From the NCBI GenBank assembly GCA_049608925.1, contig JBMYXZ010000085.1:1-6027 (forward strand): a stretch of DNA of 6,027 bases, read 5' to 3'. The notes beneath the pieces were generated by a model. That model did no database searches. It worked only from the letters and a program-made list of their open reading frames with translations, and had not been told where the DNA came from. The stretch's first letter is position 1; each line of letters opens with the position of its first letter. This document shows positions 1-4,952 of the stretch, piece by piece. The position numbers and the translations under genes were made by a program. Source of the stretch: JBMYXZ01 sp049608925 (lineage in GTDB: Bacteria; Pseudomonadota; Alphaproteobacteria; JAGOMX01).

Positions 1-823
1 ATAATAAAATATTATGGATTATATTTGCTGCATTCTTAGCCTTCCCAAACATCTCTAAGACCTTTGCATTAACTGGCAATATACAGGACTTGAAGGTATA
101 AACCATCTTAATTGACGAACTTAAATTTTCTTCGCAATATTTATCGAGTAGGTATATTTTTTTTAAAAAATTATTAAGATTATTAAACTTTTTAGTATCG
201 ACAATTCCAAAAACATCTTCACCAATTAAAGTGTTTAATTCTTCAATTTTGTTCCATAAATCTGTTATTTCGAACCCAGATTTTTTCTCAATAGAACATG
301 AATCCACGGAAATTGTGGTTTCAGCATCCCTACTCGTGGAACTATGTAATAAACTTGACCCTTTACTCTCAACCTTATTTTCAAAAACAATATCTGAATT
401 TTTTTGTGGTAAAAATTCATCGAGCCCATGTTCAATAAAAAAATTTTCAACCTCCGGGTCTAAAGAAGCCCGATTCCAACCTTCTGGTATAAAACCCTCA
501 TAAGATTTGTTTTTTAAGGACTCAGATTTTTTAGCAAGATAGTTCCTATAATTGATAATTTCATATTTGCAACCATCAAAATCACAGCTTTGATCTTCTA
601 ATGTCAGAATAATTGCATCATTTTCCTCCATAGAACTAACATCTTCATTAGTTAACTTGTATCCTAGAAAACGCTTATGCGATTCTTCATCAAGGAAAGG
701 TATACCGTAAACAACAACAGTATCATATCTATTCCGGCTATGTTCATTGGAGTTACTATCTGAAGCATAAGGAGCCGCAGAATAAAAAAATAATGGAATA
801 AAATACAAAAACAATCTAAACAT
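1..823 (-). CDS. Unrecognised secreted protein, AT-rich, partial (C-terminus beyond left edge)
   Basis: Reading leftwards from the ATG at 823-821, the frame stays open for 274 complete codons to the window edge without a stop, so the protein is longer than what is seen. In sequence this AT-rich, chance length without a stop is unlikely, which supports a real gene. The N-terminus (MFRLFLYFIPLFFYSAAPYA) looks like a Sec signal peptide with cleavage around residues 20-21, so the product is probably periplasmic or secreted. The mature part is rich in Asn, Ser, Lys and Glu. It has a hydrophobic strand near residues 35-43 (DTVVVYGIPF), a Cys pair near 80 and 85, a low-complexity Ser-rich stretch at 154-180, and a Lys/Leu-rich probably helical part from 185 onwards. 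I recognise no domain. The Shine-Dalgarno is weak (AAGAGA about 11 bases upstream). Its base composition is far more AT-rich than the core genes to the right, which suggests acquisition or weak selection. Confidence 0.72.
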   Translation of the reverse strand, partial: MFRLFLYFIPLFFYSAAPYASDSNSNEHSRNRYDTVVVYGIPFLDEESHKRFLGYKLTNEDVSSMEENDAIILTLEDQSCDFDGCKYEIINYRNYLAKKSESLKNKSYEGFIPEGWNRASLDPEVENFFIEHGLDEFLPQKNSDIVFENKVESKGSSLLHSSTSRDAETTISVDSCSIEKKSGFEITDLWNKIEELNTLIGEDVFGIVDTKKFNNLNNFLKKIYLLDKYCEENLSSSIKMVYTFKSCILPVNAKVLEMFGKAKNAANIIHNILL

Positions 824-860
824 TAAAACTGAATCTCTTAAAATAAATACAACAATTGAA

Positions 861-887
861 CTTATAATATTAATCGCTTTATTTCAA
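861..887 (-). promoter_or_regulatory. Candidate sigma70-like promoter for the left-edge gene
   Basis: On the minus strand, TTGAAA (887-882) and TATAAG (866-861) each match the consensus at 5 of 6 positions. The spacer is 15 bases, shorter than the usual 16-18, and the surroundings are AT-rich, where chance matches are common. The position, about 40 bases upstream of the start at 823, is sensible. Confidence 0.33.
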
Positions 888-932
888 CAGTATTATTTAC
901 CTAAATAGAGATACCAATCCTAACATAAGCTC

Positions 933-962
933 TTGAAATTGTGAGAAGCTCTCGCCATTAAT
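933..962 (+). promoter_or_regulatory. Weak candidate promoter for the 67-aa membrane protein
   Basis: TTGAAA at 933-938 is followed after 18 bases by ATTAAT at 957-962, a 4-of-6 match to the -10 consensus. It lies about 50 bases upstream of the start at 1011. The match is modest and is offered only because it is the best pair seen in the gap. Confidence 0.25.
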
Positions 963-998
963 CTTCCCTTAAGACAAGCGTGAGATACTGACAGTAAT

Positions 999-1004
999 AG
1001 GAGG
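999..1004 (+). promoter_or_regulatory. Perfect Shine-Dalgarno AGGAGG for the 67-aa ORF
   Basis: AGGAGG lies 6 bases before the ATG at 1011. The full anti-16S complement at ideal spacing is the strongest evidence that the short downstream frame is translated and that its start is at 1011. Confidence 0.8.
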
Positions 1005-1010
1005 CGTATC

Positions 1011-1214
1011 ATGTCACACAAGACACCCGAACTTTGGAGAATTCTAGTCGTCGTAGCCGTTGTCGTTATGGGTAGTGGGATGCTGTGGATGCATCGTCAG
1101 GCTGTTATTTCTGGGATCTTTACGGATTTTGGGATCGAGCCCTTTGAAGTACAATCACAGTGTGCGGTGACTCCTATGTCTCCCGCTTTATTTCCTAGCA
1201 CGCTTGGGCAATAA
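1011..1214 (+). CDS. Small single-pass membrane protein, unknown function (67 aa)
   Basis: This is a 67-residue protein with a charged N-terminus (MSHKTPELWR) followed by one hydrophobic segment at about residues 11-27 (ILVVVAVVVMGSGMLWM). A His-Arg pair follows the segment, then a mostly polar tail of about 38 residues with one Cys. The hydrophobic stretch could be a transmembrane anchor or an uncleaved signal; no clear lipobox or Ala-X-Ala cleavage site is seen. I do not recognise a family. A perfect AGGAGG six bases upstream makes translation likely. The gene stands alone: the AT-rich left-edge gene diverges from it, and the alpha/beta hydrolase converges on it with only two bases between the stop codons, leaving no room for a separate terminator. 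Confidence 0.72.
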   Translation: MSHKTPELWRILVVVAVVVMGSGMLWMHRQAVISGIFTDFGIEPFEVQSQCAVTPMSPALFPSTLGQ

Positions 1215-1216
1215 TC

Positions 1217-1975
1217 TTACCGGCCAACATACCTTTTAGACCAGGCAGCCAAGACTGTTGCCACGAACTCAGCATCATCGCGATTGGCTAAGAAGTGGTC
1301 GGCGTTATCTAGGCTAATAAAACTTTTCGGATGACGCGCCGCCTTATAGATATTGCGGGCATGGTCAATACTGACCGTCAAATCGATCGGCGAATGAAAA
1401 ATCAAGATTGCTTTACCAAAGTGACGCAGAATACCCTCAAGGTTATGAGAACGAATATCCTGCAGATAATCTTTCGTAATAGTCAGCTGTCTGCCGGCAA
1501 AGTTAATGGTGACAGAGCCTTCTTTTTGGATTTTGTCGAGATGTTCTTCGAACAAATGCACCACATGCGAGGGATAACTGGGCGCAGCTATTGTGCAGAC
1601 TGCTTTGATTTCAGGTATCAAGCTTGCCCCAACGATGCTCATCGCGCCACCTAAACTGTGACCAATGATCAACTCTGGTGCTTTATAGTTCTCTCGCAGA
1701 TATTTTCCGGCATACACAATGTCCGAGACATTACTGCTGAAAGTAGTTTCTGAGAAGTCGCCCTCACTGGCGCCAAGGCCTTGGAAGTCAAATCGCAAAA
1801 CAGCGATGCCTTCTTTGGTCAATGCACGGCTGATGCGCGTTGTCGCCAAAACATCTTTCGAGCAACCAAAGCAATGTGCGAATATGGCAAAGGCACGTGG
1901 TTCGCCTTCTGGCTCTTCCAATTTGGCGGCCAGCATTTTTCCTTGTTCGTTTTTAAATAATAAATCTTTTGTCAT
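1217..1975 (-). CDS. Alpha/beta hydrolase (serine hydrolase of the type often fused to OsmC)
   Basis: This is a 252-aa cytoplasmic alpha/beta-hydrolase-fold enzyme; substrate unknown, probably an ester, thioester or peptide-like bond. The nucleophile elbow is G105-H-S107-L-G109. The likely acid is D198 in HSPID and the catalytic histidine is H227 in NADHF, so the triad is complete. HCFGCSKD near residues 34-41 is the oxyanion-hole region, and FDFQGLGASEG (62-72) is a characteristic family stretch. The sequence closely resembles the N-terminal half of bifunctional alpha/beta hydrolase-OsmC proteins, but it ends at 252 aa with no OsmC peroxidase domain, and no OsmC gene is adjacent. The start is supported by AAGAGAAG just upstream. 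The gene diverges from the rsm22-like gene across about 56 bases and converges on the 67-aa gene. The fold assignment is firm; the physiological role is not known. Confidence 0.93.
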   Translation of the reverse strand: MTKDLLFKNEQGKMLAAKLEEPEGEPRAFAIFAHCFGCSKDVLATTRISRALTKEGIAVLRFDFQGLGASEGDFSETTFSSNVSDIVYAGKYLRENYKAPELIIGHSLGGAMSIVGASLIPEIKAVCTIAAPSYPSHVVHLFEEHLDKIQKEGSVTINFAGRQLTITKDYLQDIRSHNLEGILRHFGKAILIFHSPIDLTVSIDHARNIYKAARHPKSFISLDNADHFLANRDDAEFVATVLAAWSKRYVGR

Positions 1976-1998
1976 ACTTCTCTTAAGATTGGTATGCT
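1969..1998 (+). promoter_or_regulatory. Candidate promoter for the rsm22-like/M23 operon
   Basis: TTGTCA at 1969-1974 (5 of 6 to the -35 consensus) is separated by 18 bases from TATGCT at 1993-1998 (4 of 6), which is preceded by TGG as in an extended -10. Transcription would begin near 2005. The ATG at 2008 would then be almost leaderless, while the ATG at 2032 would have a short leader containing AGGA. The -35 overlaps the start of the divergent hydrolase gene. Confidence 0.35.
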
Positions 1999-2031
1999 TC
2001 AGGCTCTATGGTAGGAAAAGTACGTCAACAA

Positions 2032-2979
2032 ATGATTAACATCCCAAAACAATTACAATCTTCCATTATTCAACTACTTAAAAATAATGCGGCAGGTGAT
2101 TTGTCAAAAGCCGCAGCTGATCTGTCTTATACCTACCGTAAAGCCAGAGAGCAAGATTTTATTACTAATAGGCAAGAACGGCTTGCTTATATGGCGGCTC
2201 GCATGCCAGCTACCTATGCTGCAGCTTCTTCTGTTCTTCAGCACCTACCCCAGGTAAAGTCTATTCTGGATATTGGCTCTGGCACTGGGGCAGTTGCCTG
2301 GGCAACCCATGAAATATGGCCACATGCTAGTTACACAGGTCTTGAGCGCGATCCAGGACTTATTGAAATTGCCAAAAGCCTGGCTAGCTTTGATGCAAAT
2401 TGGCTGCAAGGTGACATGACCGCATCCAAACTGGCAAATGCGGAACTTGTGACAATCAGCTATGCCCTTAATGAACTTACAGACACAGAGACCAACCGTG
2501 TCATTGAAAAGCTATGGCAAGCAACAGACAAATATCTGTGCATTATTGAGCCAGGAACAGTCAGTGCGTACACCCGTTTAATGATAGTGCGGGACTATTT
2601 GCTTAGCAAAGGGGCACACATTCTGGCACCCTGCCCGCATCATGCAGTCTGTCCTATGGCTAGCAAAGATTGGTGTCACTTCTCGGTGCGCTTGCAACGC
2701 CCAGACTTTCAGAGGTCGACAAAGCAGGCAAGCCTTCCCTATGAAGACGAAAAGTATGCTTACCTGATAGTATCAAAACAACCCGTGGATAGGCCGCTAG
2801 GGCGCTTGGTTAAGCGACCAATCAAGAAATCCGGTCATATTTACCTTGACGCTTGCCATCATGGCCGGCTAGAACGCTTGACGATCACTAAACGTCAGCG
2901 TGACCAATACGCCGCAGCCAAAAAATCAAATTGGGGTGATGACTGGAATCATTTTGACAGAATTAGTCAAGATTCCTAG
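2032..2979 (+). CDS. Rsm22-family small ribosomal subunit methyltransferase-like protein
   Basis: This 315-aa protein has a Rossmann methyltransferase fold of the Rsm22/METTL17 family, which acts in assembly of the small ribosomal subunit. The SAM-binding glycine motif is LDIGSGTGAV (79-88), followed by an acidic residue in GLERDPG and by the family stretch SYALNEL (143-149). The C-terminal half carries the family cysteines: C201 and C207 in CPHHAVCP, C215 in DWCHF and C275 in LDACHHGRLER. These correspond to the proposed iron-sulfur ligands of METTL17. EDEKYAYL (238-245) and a terminal WGDDW are also typical. I chose the start at 2032 because MINIPKQL matches how family members begin; an in-frame ATG at 2008 would add eight residues. 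The stop lies 9 bases before the M23 gene, so the two are probably co-transcribed. Whether the bacterial protein is an active methyltransferase is not known from sequence. Confidence 0.9.
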   Translation: MINIPKQLQSSIIQLLKNNAAGDLSKAAADLSYTYRKAREQDFITNRQERLAYMAARMPATYAAASSVLQHLPQVKSILDIGSGTGAVAWATHEIWPHASYTGLERDPGLIEIAKSLASFDANWLQGDMTASKLANAELVTISYALNELTDTETNRVIEKLWQATDKYLCIIEPGTVSAYTRLMIVRDYLLSKGAHILAPCPHHAVCPMASKDWCHFSVRLQRPDFQRSTKQASLPYEDEKYAYLIVSKQPVDRPLGRLVKRPIKKSGHIYLDACHHGRLERLTITKRQRDQYAAAKKSNWGDDWNHFDRISQDS

Positions 2980-2988
2980 GATAACAAC

Positions 2989-3717
2989 ATGCGGTATTGG
3001 ATCTATCTATTTTCTGTTTTCTTGACTGTTGGCGCTGCCATGGCTGCCGTGCCGCAACCTGCCAAAAAACCTCTTCAAACAAAGGATGTGACCGTAAAAC
3101 CTGGAGAATCCGTTGCGACTTTTGCCAGGCGCAATGGCACGTCGGCAAAGACCGTCATAGCCCTTAATGGCCTGAAAAAGCCTTACAAGATTTTTATTGG
3201 CCAGCCCTTAAAAGTTCCCATGGTTAAGCAAATCACCAAGCCATCTGAGATAATCCCAGCGCACAAACCGTTAAGATCAATCAGCCAGTCTGAGGAGAAA
3301 AAGCAAGCTTTACCCAAGCCAAAGTCACGTGCACACAAAAAGTTCTTGTGGCCCCTTAAGGGCAAAGTTATCTCTTCGTATGGCAAAAAGCAAAAAGGGT
3401 TGCGCAACGATGGCATGAACATCCAGGCAGCCGAGGGTGCCACTATTAAGGCCATCGAAAATGGGGTGATTGCCTATGCAGGCAACGAACTAAGAGGTTT
3501 TGGCAATCTTATCCTGATAAAACATGCAGACAGATGGTCCAGCGCCTATGGGCATTTAGGCACAATTTTGGTCAAACGTGGACAACATGTGGACAGAGGC
3601 CAAGTTATTGGAACGGTTGGATCTTCTGGAAACGTAAAAGATCCACAGCTGCATTTTGAACTAAGGCAACATGCAAAAGCTGTGGATCCCAAGAAACATC
3701 TAACCAAAATGGGTTGA
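2989..3717 (+). CDS. Secreted LysM + degenerate M23 (LytM) protein, NlpD/DipM-like amidase activator
   Basis: This is a 242-aa exported protein. Residues 1-19 form a signal peptide (MRYWIYLFSVFLTVGAAMA). A LysM peptidoglycan-binding domain follows at about 33-77 (VTVKPGES...IFIGQPLKVP), then a basic Pro/Lys-rich linker to 118 and an M23 domain from about 120 to 237. The zinc site is broken. Where active enzymes have H-x3-D, this protein has N140 and N144 (NDGMN). Where they have HxH, it has Q220-L-H222. Only H189 (AYGH) and H222 remain. It is therefore probably not a peptidase, but a regulator of cell-wall amidases during division, like NlpD, EnvC or Caulobacter DipM; that role is inferred. 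The SD AGGA overlaps the upstream stop codon, so translation is probably coupled to the rsm22-like gene. The final 53 bases recur at 4544-4596. The lipoprotein gene converges three bases away. Confidence 0.92.
   Translation: MRYWIYLFSVFLTVGAAMAAVPQPAKKPLQTKDVTVKPGESVATFARRNGTSAKTVIALNGLKKPYKIFIGQPLKVPMVKQITKPSEIIPAHKPLRSISQSEEKKQALPKPKSRAHKKFLWPLKGKVISSYGKKQKGLRNDGMNIQAAEGATIKAIENGVIAYAGNELRGFGNLILIKHADRWSSAYGHLGTILVKRGQHVDRGQVIGTVGSSGNVKDPQLHFELRQHAKAVDPKKHLTKMG
3663..3715 (+). repeat. 53-bp direct repeat, copy 1 (3' end of the M23 gene)
   Basis: These 53 bases are identical to 4544-4596, offset 881. They encode the last 17 residues (RQHAKAVDPKKHLTKMG) plus the first base of the stop codon. 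Identity ends abruptly at both sides: T against C before, G against A after. In this copy they are part of the intact gene. Confidence 0.95.
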
Positions 3718-3720
3718 TGA

Positions 3721-4113
3721 TTACTTCGACTGTTCTTTGGTCAAAGGAACATGCATTTCTGTCGGATAATCATATGCTGCACCACTGGCAACATCAACCG
3801 CAGCTCCAATAACGCCGCCGGCAATAATATTGCCAAATGCCATGCCTTTGGTCGAGGACGCCACGGTTGTAGTTCCTGTTCCATATCCTTCTTTTTCACA
3901 AACAATGTTCATGTCAGATAGTGAACGCTCAACAGTTACTGAACCTGGCGTTGTAGGTACAAACCAAGTACCACTATCATTTGACAACTTACATGCAGCA
4001 CCACTTACAGGGGAAGTGGTTACTGAAACTGATTGTTTATTACCTGTTGTAACAGAGGCGCAACCAGACAATAACGCAGCTGCTGATAGTACAATAATAG
4101 AATAATTTCTCAT
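3721..4113 (-). CDS. Small outer-membrane or periplasmic lipoprotein, unknown function (130 aa)
   Basis: The N-terminus MRNYSIIVLSAAALLSGCAS is a lipoprotein signal peptide with lipobox LSGC; Cys18 would be lipidated. The mature part has C41 and C72, likely beta-rich segments (SVSVTTSPVSGAACKLSNDS, GTWFVPTTPGSVTVERS), then a glycine/alanine-rich stretch (GMAFGNIIAGGVIGAAVDVASGAAYDYP, residues 90-117). This pattern is that of a widespread small proteobacterial lipoprotein family that opens with CASVTTG and contains FGN and GAAxDxxSGAAxxYP. From memory, some members carry misleading database names. The role is unknown. The start is set by AAGGAGA seven bases upstream (4127-4121). The gene converges on the M23 gene with three bases between stop codons. 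Its location between two copies of a 53-bp repeat suggests it may be part of an inserted or duplicated segment. Confidence 0.88.
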   Translation of the reverse strand: MRNYSIIVLSAAALLSGCASVTTGNKQSVSVTTSPVSGAACKLSNDSGTWFVPTTPGSVTVERSLSDMNIVCEKEGYGTGTTTVASSTKGMAFGNIIAGGVIGAAVDVASGAAYDYPTEMHVPLTKEQSK

Positions 4114-4165
4114 AATATAATCTCCTTATAATTCAAAAAGCTCATCAAAATAACAGAAGTTTTAA

Positions 4166-4174
4166 ATTTTAGCA
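4166..4174 (-). promoter_or_regulatory. Candidate extended -10 for the lipoprotein gene
   Basis: The minus strand reads TGC-TAAAAT (4174-4166), an extended -10 with 5 of 6 core matches, about 50 bases upstream of the start at 4113. No good -35 is seen at the standard spacing, which extended -10 promoters can tolerate. Confidence 0.35.
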
Positions 4175-4211
4175 AACGTCATTACATCAAAAATACAAAC
4201 TATACTATATT

Positions 4212-4315
4212 TTACTTATAGGCAAAATAGCCCGAACTCTCATCCAGCAATCCTTCGCCGGGTTTACAAGTGTTTGGAATAAATTATGATGGTAGCAAAA
4301 CCCGAGCTGTTTCAG
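4212..4315 (-). pseudogene. Decayed paralogue fragment of the 100-aa gene at 4595-4897
   Basis: Read on the minus strand, 4265-4215 encodes KPGEGLLDESSGYFAYK, followed by TAA at 4214-4212. Residues 72-88 of the 100-aa protein read KPGDGLLDMDSGFFIYR: 11 of 17 are identical, with D/E, F/Y and R/K conservative. At DNA level 4217-4266 aligns without gaps to 4636-4685 at about two thirds identity. A second block, AAAACCCGA at 4297-4305, matches 4796-4804 and continues as GCTGTTTCAG against GGCTTTGCAG. About 80 bases present between the blocks in the intact gene are missing here, the first block is out of frame with the second, and no start codon or SD remains. The fragment ends close to the REPIN-like element at 4335, which may have interrupted it. 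The short matched length is the main uncertainty. Confidence 0.6.
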
Positions 4316-4334
4316 GACTTTCTCCGCCCTCTAC

Positions 4335-4478
4335 CCCACACTCCGACGCTCCGTGACTTGTTCACGGAGTCCACTCTCAGGCACACTCAGCTGCAGAAAA
4401 CTTTAGTGTATTCTTGATTTTCCGAGTCTCAAGGGTTGGTGGACTCCGGGCATAAAGCCCGGAGCGTCGGAGTGTGGG
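4335..4478. repeat. REPIN-like element: two inverted 40-base arms, each with an internal hairpin
   Basis: The left arm (4335-4374) and right arm (4439-4478) are inverted copies. The outer 19 bases are exact complements (CCCACACTCCGACGCTCCG against CGGAGCGTCGGAGTGTGGG), and so are the inner bases CGGAGTCCAC against GTGGACTCCG. The 11 bases between them differ. In both arms those bases form the top of a hairpin: stem CTCCGTGA/TCACGGAG with loop CTTGT on the left, and CTCCGGGC/GCCCGGAG with loop ATAAA on the right. Reading outward from the centre, each arm is GTGG-A-hairpin-CGTCGGAGTGTGGG, a short lead tetranucleotide then a palindrome, as in REP sequences. The 64-base centre has no ORF. No target duplication or U-tract is seen, so an ordinary terminator is unlikely. 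The whole can fold as a four-way junction. Comparison with other copies in the genome would decide whether it is mobile. Confidence 0.82.
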
Positions 4479-4543
4479 AGGATGATATTTGAATAGGGGC
4501 TGACACCTAATTCCTCAAAGGTGGCCGCAGGCATATTTATGAC

Positions 4544-4596
4544 AAGGCAACATGCAAAAGCTGTGGATCCCAAGAAACATCTAACCAAAATGGGTT
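4544..4596 (+). repeat. 53-bp direct repeat, copy 2 (orphan 3' end of the M23 gene)
   Basis: This is an exact copy of 3663-3715. It keeps the M23 reading frame for 17 residues and ends in TAG at 4595-4597 where the parent has TGA. An ATG at 4539-4541 precedes it in frame, giving a 19-codon mini-ORF (MTRQHAKAVDPKKHLTKMG) with a modest AGG seven bases upstream; I do not call that a gene. Nothing else of the M23 gene is present upstream. The last bases TT supply two of the three bases of the TAA stop of the convergent 100-aa gene. The copy could be the outer junction of a site-specific insertion into the end of the M23 gene, or the scar of a tandem duplication. Confidence 0.95.
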
Positions 4597-4897
4597 AGTT
4601 TTGTTCCTTAATCCCTCCTCCTGGGGCATCCACTCTATAGATAAAGAAACCTGAGTCCATATCGAGCAATCCGTCACCGGGTTTAAGATTACCTGCCTCA
4701 AAATGCACCACGCTCGATGTTGGACTGACAGTACCCGGCTCCATAGATCTATAAATACTAGGTATAGAATTTCCACAGCCAACTTGTATTGCACAAAAAC
4801 CCGAAGGCTTTGCAGAAAGTGCATCCTTCTCTTCCTCTTCACATGCCGATCCAGTTGTTGCTAATATTACAGTCATTAATATTGCCCACAGTTTCAT
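4595..4897 (-). CDS. Secreted or lipid-anchored small protein, unknown function (100 aa)
   Basis: The protein opens with MKLWAILMTVILATTGSAC, a hydrophobic signal sequence ending at Cys19. GSAC is a permissive lipobox with Gly at -3, but GSA is also an acceptable signal peptidase I site, so lipidation is uncertain. An acidic run EEEEKD follows, then C35 and C41 (possible disulfide) and a C-terminal block KPGDGLLDMDSGFFIYR (72-88). I do not recognise a family. A near-perfect SD, AAGGAGG at 4910-4904, sits six bases before the start and strongly supports translation. The last 12 residues (VDAPGGGIKEQN) extend beyond the point where the related fragment at 4212 stops, and the TAA stop is formed by the border of the 53-bp repeat, so the C-terminus may have been altered by the rearrangement. 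The gene diverges from coaE. Confidence 0.78.
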   Translation of the reverse strand: MKLWAILMTVILATTGSACEEEEKDALSAKPSGFCAIQVGCGNSIPSIYRSMEPGTVSPTSSVVHFEAGNLKPGDGLLDMDSGFFIYRVDAPGGGIKEQN

Positions 4898-4903
4898 TTG
4901 ATG

Positions 4904-4910
4904 CCTCCTT
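4904..4910 (-). promoter_or_regulatory. Strong Shine-Dalgarno AAGGAGG of the 100-aa gene
   Basis: The minus strand reads AAGGAGG six bases before the ATG at 4897-4895. It fixes the start and marks this small frame as a real gene. Confidence 0.8.
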
Positions 4911-4923
4911 CATGTTTCCTCTA

Positions 4924-4952
4924 ATGATAACAACCTTGACTTTATGCTGCAA
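4924..4952 (-). promoter_or_regulatory. Candidate promoter for the 100-aa gene
   Basis: On the minus strand, TTGCAG (4952-4947) and TATCAT (4929-4924; 5 of 6) are separated by 17 bases. Transcription would begin near 4917, just before the Shine-Dalgarno. The -35 match is only 3 of 6. The region also contains TTGACT at 4936-4941 on the plus strand, a possible coaE -35 without a good -10 at standard spacing. Confidence 0.35.

Noticed and set aside
231..503. 90-codon plus-strand frame in the AT-rich left region
   Set aside because: It lies antisense to the much longer continuous minus-strand frame with a signal peptide, and lacks a ribosome binding site.
1331..1654. 107-codon plus-strand frame inside the hydrolase gene
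   Set aside because: It is antisense to a gene with a complete catalytic triad and family motifs, with no independent signals.
2008..2031. Upstream ATG adding eight residues to the Rsm22-like protein
   Set aside because: MINIPKQL at 2032 fits the usual family start, and a candidate promoter would place the transcript start within a few bases of 2008. The choice is not certain.
3731..3749. Small hairpin GTTCTTTG-GT-CAAAGGAAC near the convergent stop codons
   Set aside because: The stem is short with a bulge, lies inside the lipoprotein coding region, and has no T-run on either strand, so terminator function is not supported.
4335..4478. Rho-independent terminator
   Set aside because: The arms are 64 bases apart and neither side has a T-tract after the stem on either strand. 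It also lies well away from a gene end that needs one.
4403..4588. 61-codon minus-strand frame crossing the right arm of the inverted repeat and the orphan M23 tail
   Set aside because: It reads antisense through the duplicated M23 tail and through the hairpin arm. It has no Shine-Dalgarno, and its sequence is explained by the repeats.
4539..4597. 19-codon plus-strand mini-ORF made mainly of the duplicated M23 tail
   Set aside because: Its coding content is fully explained by the 53-bp duplication, and the ribosome site is weak; there is no evidence that it is translated as a gene.
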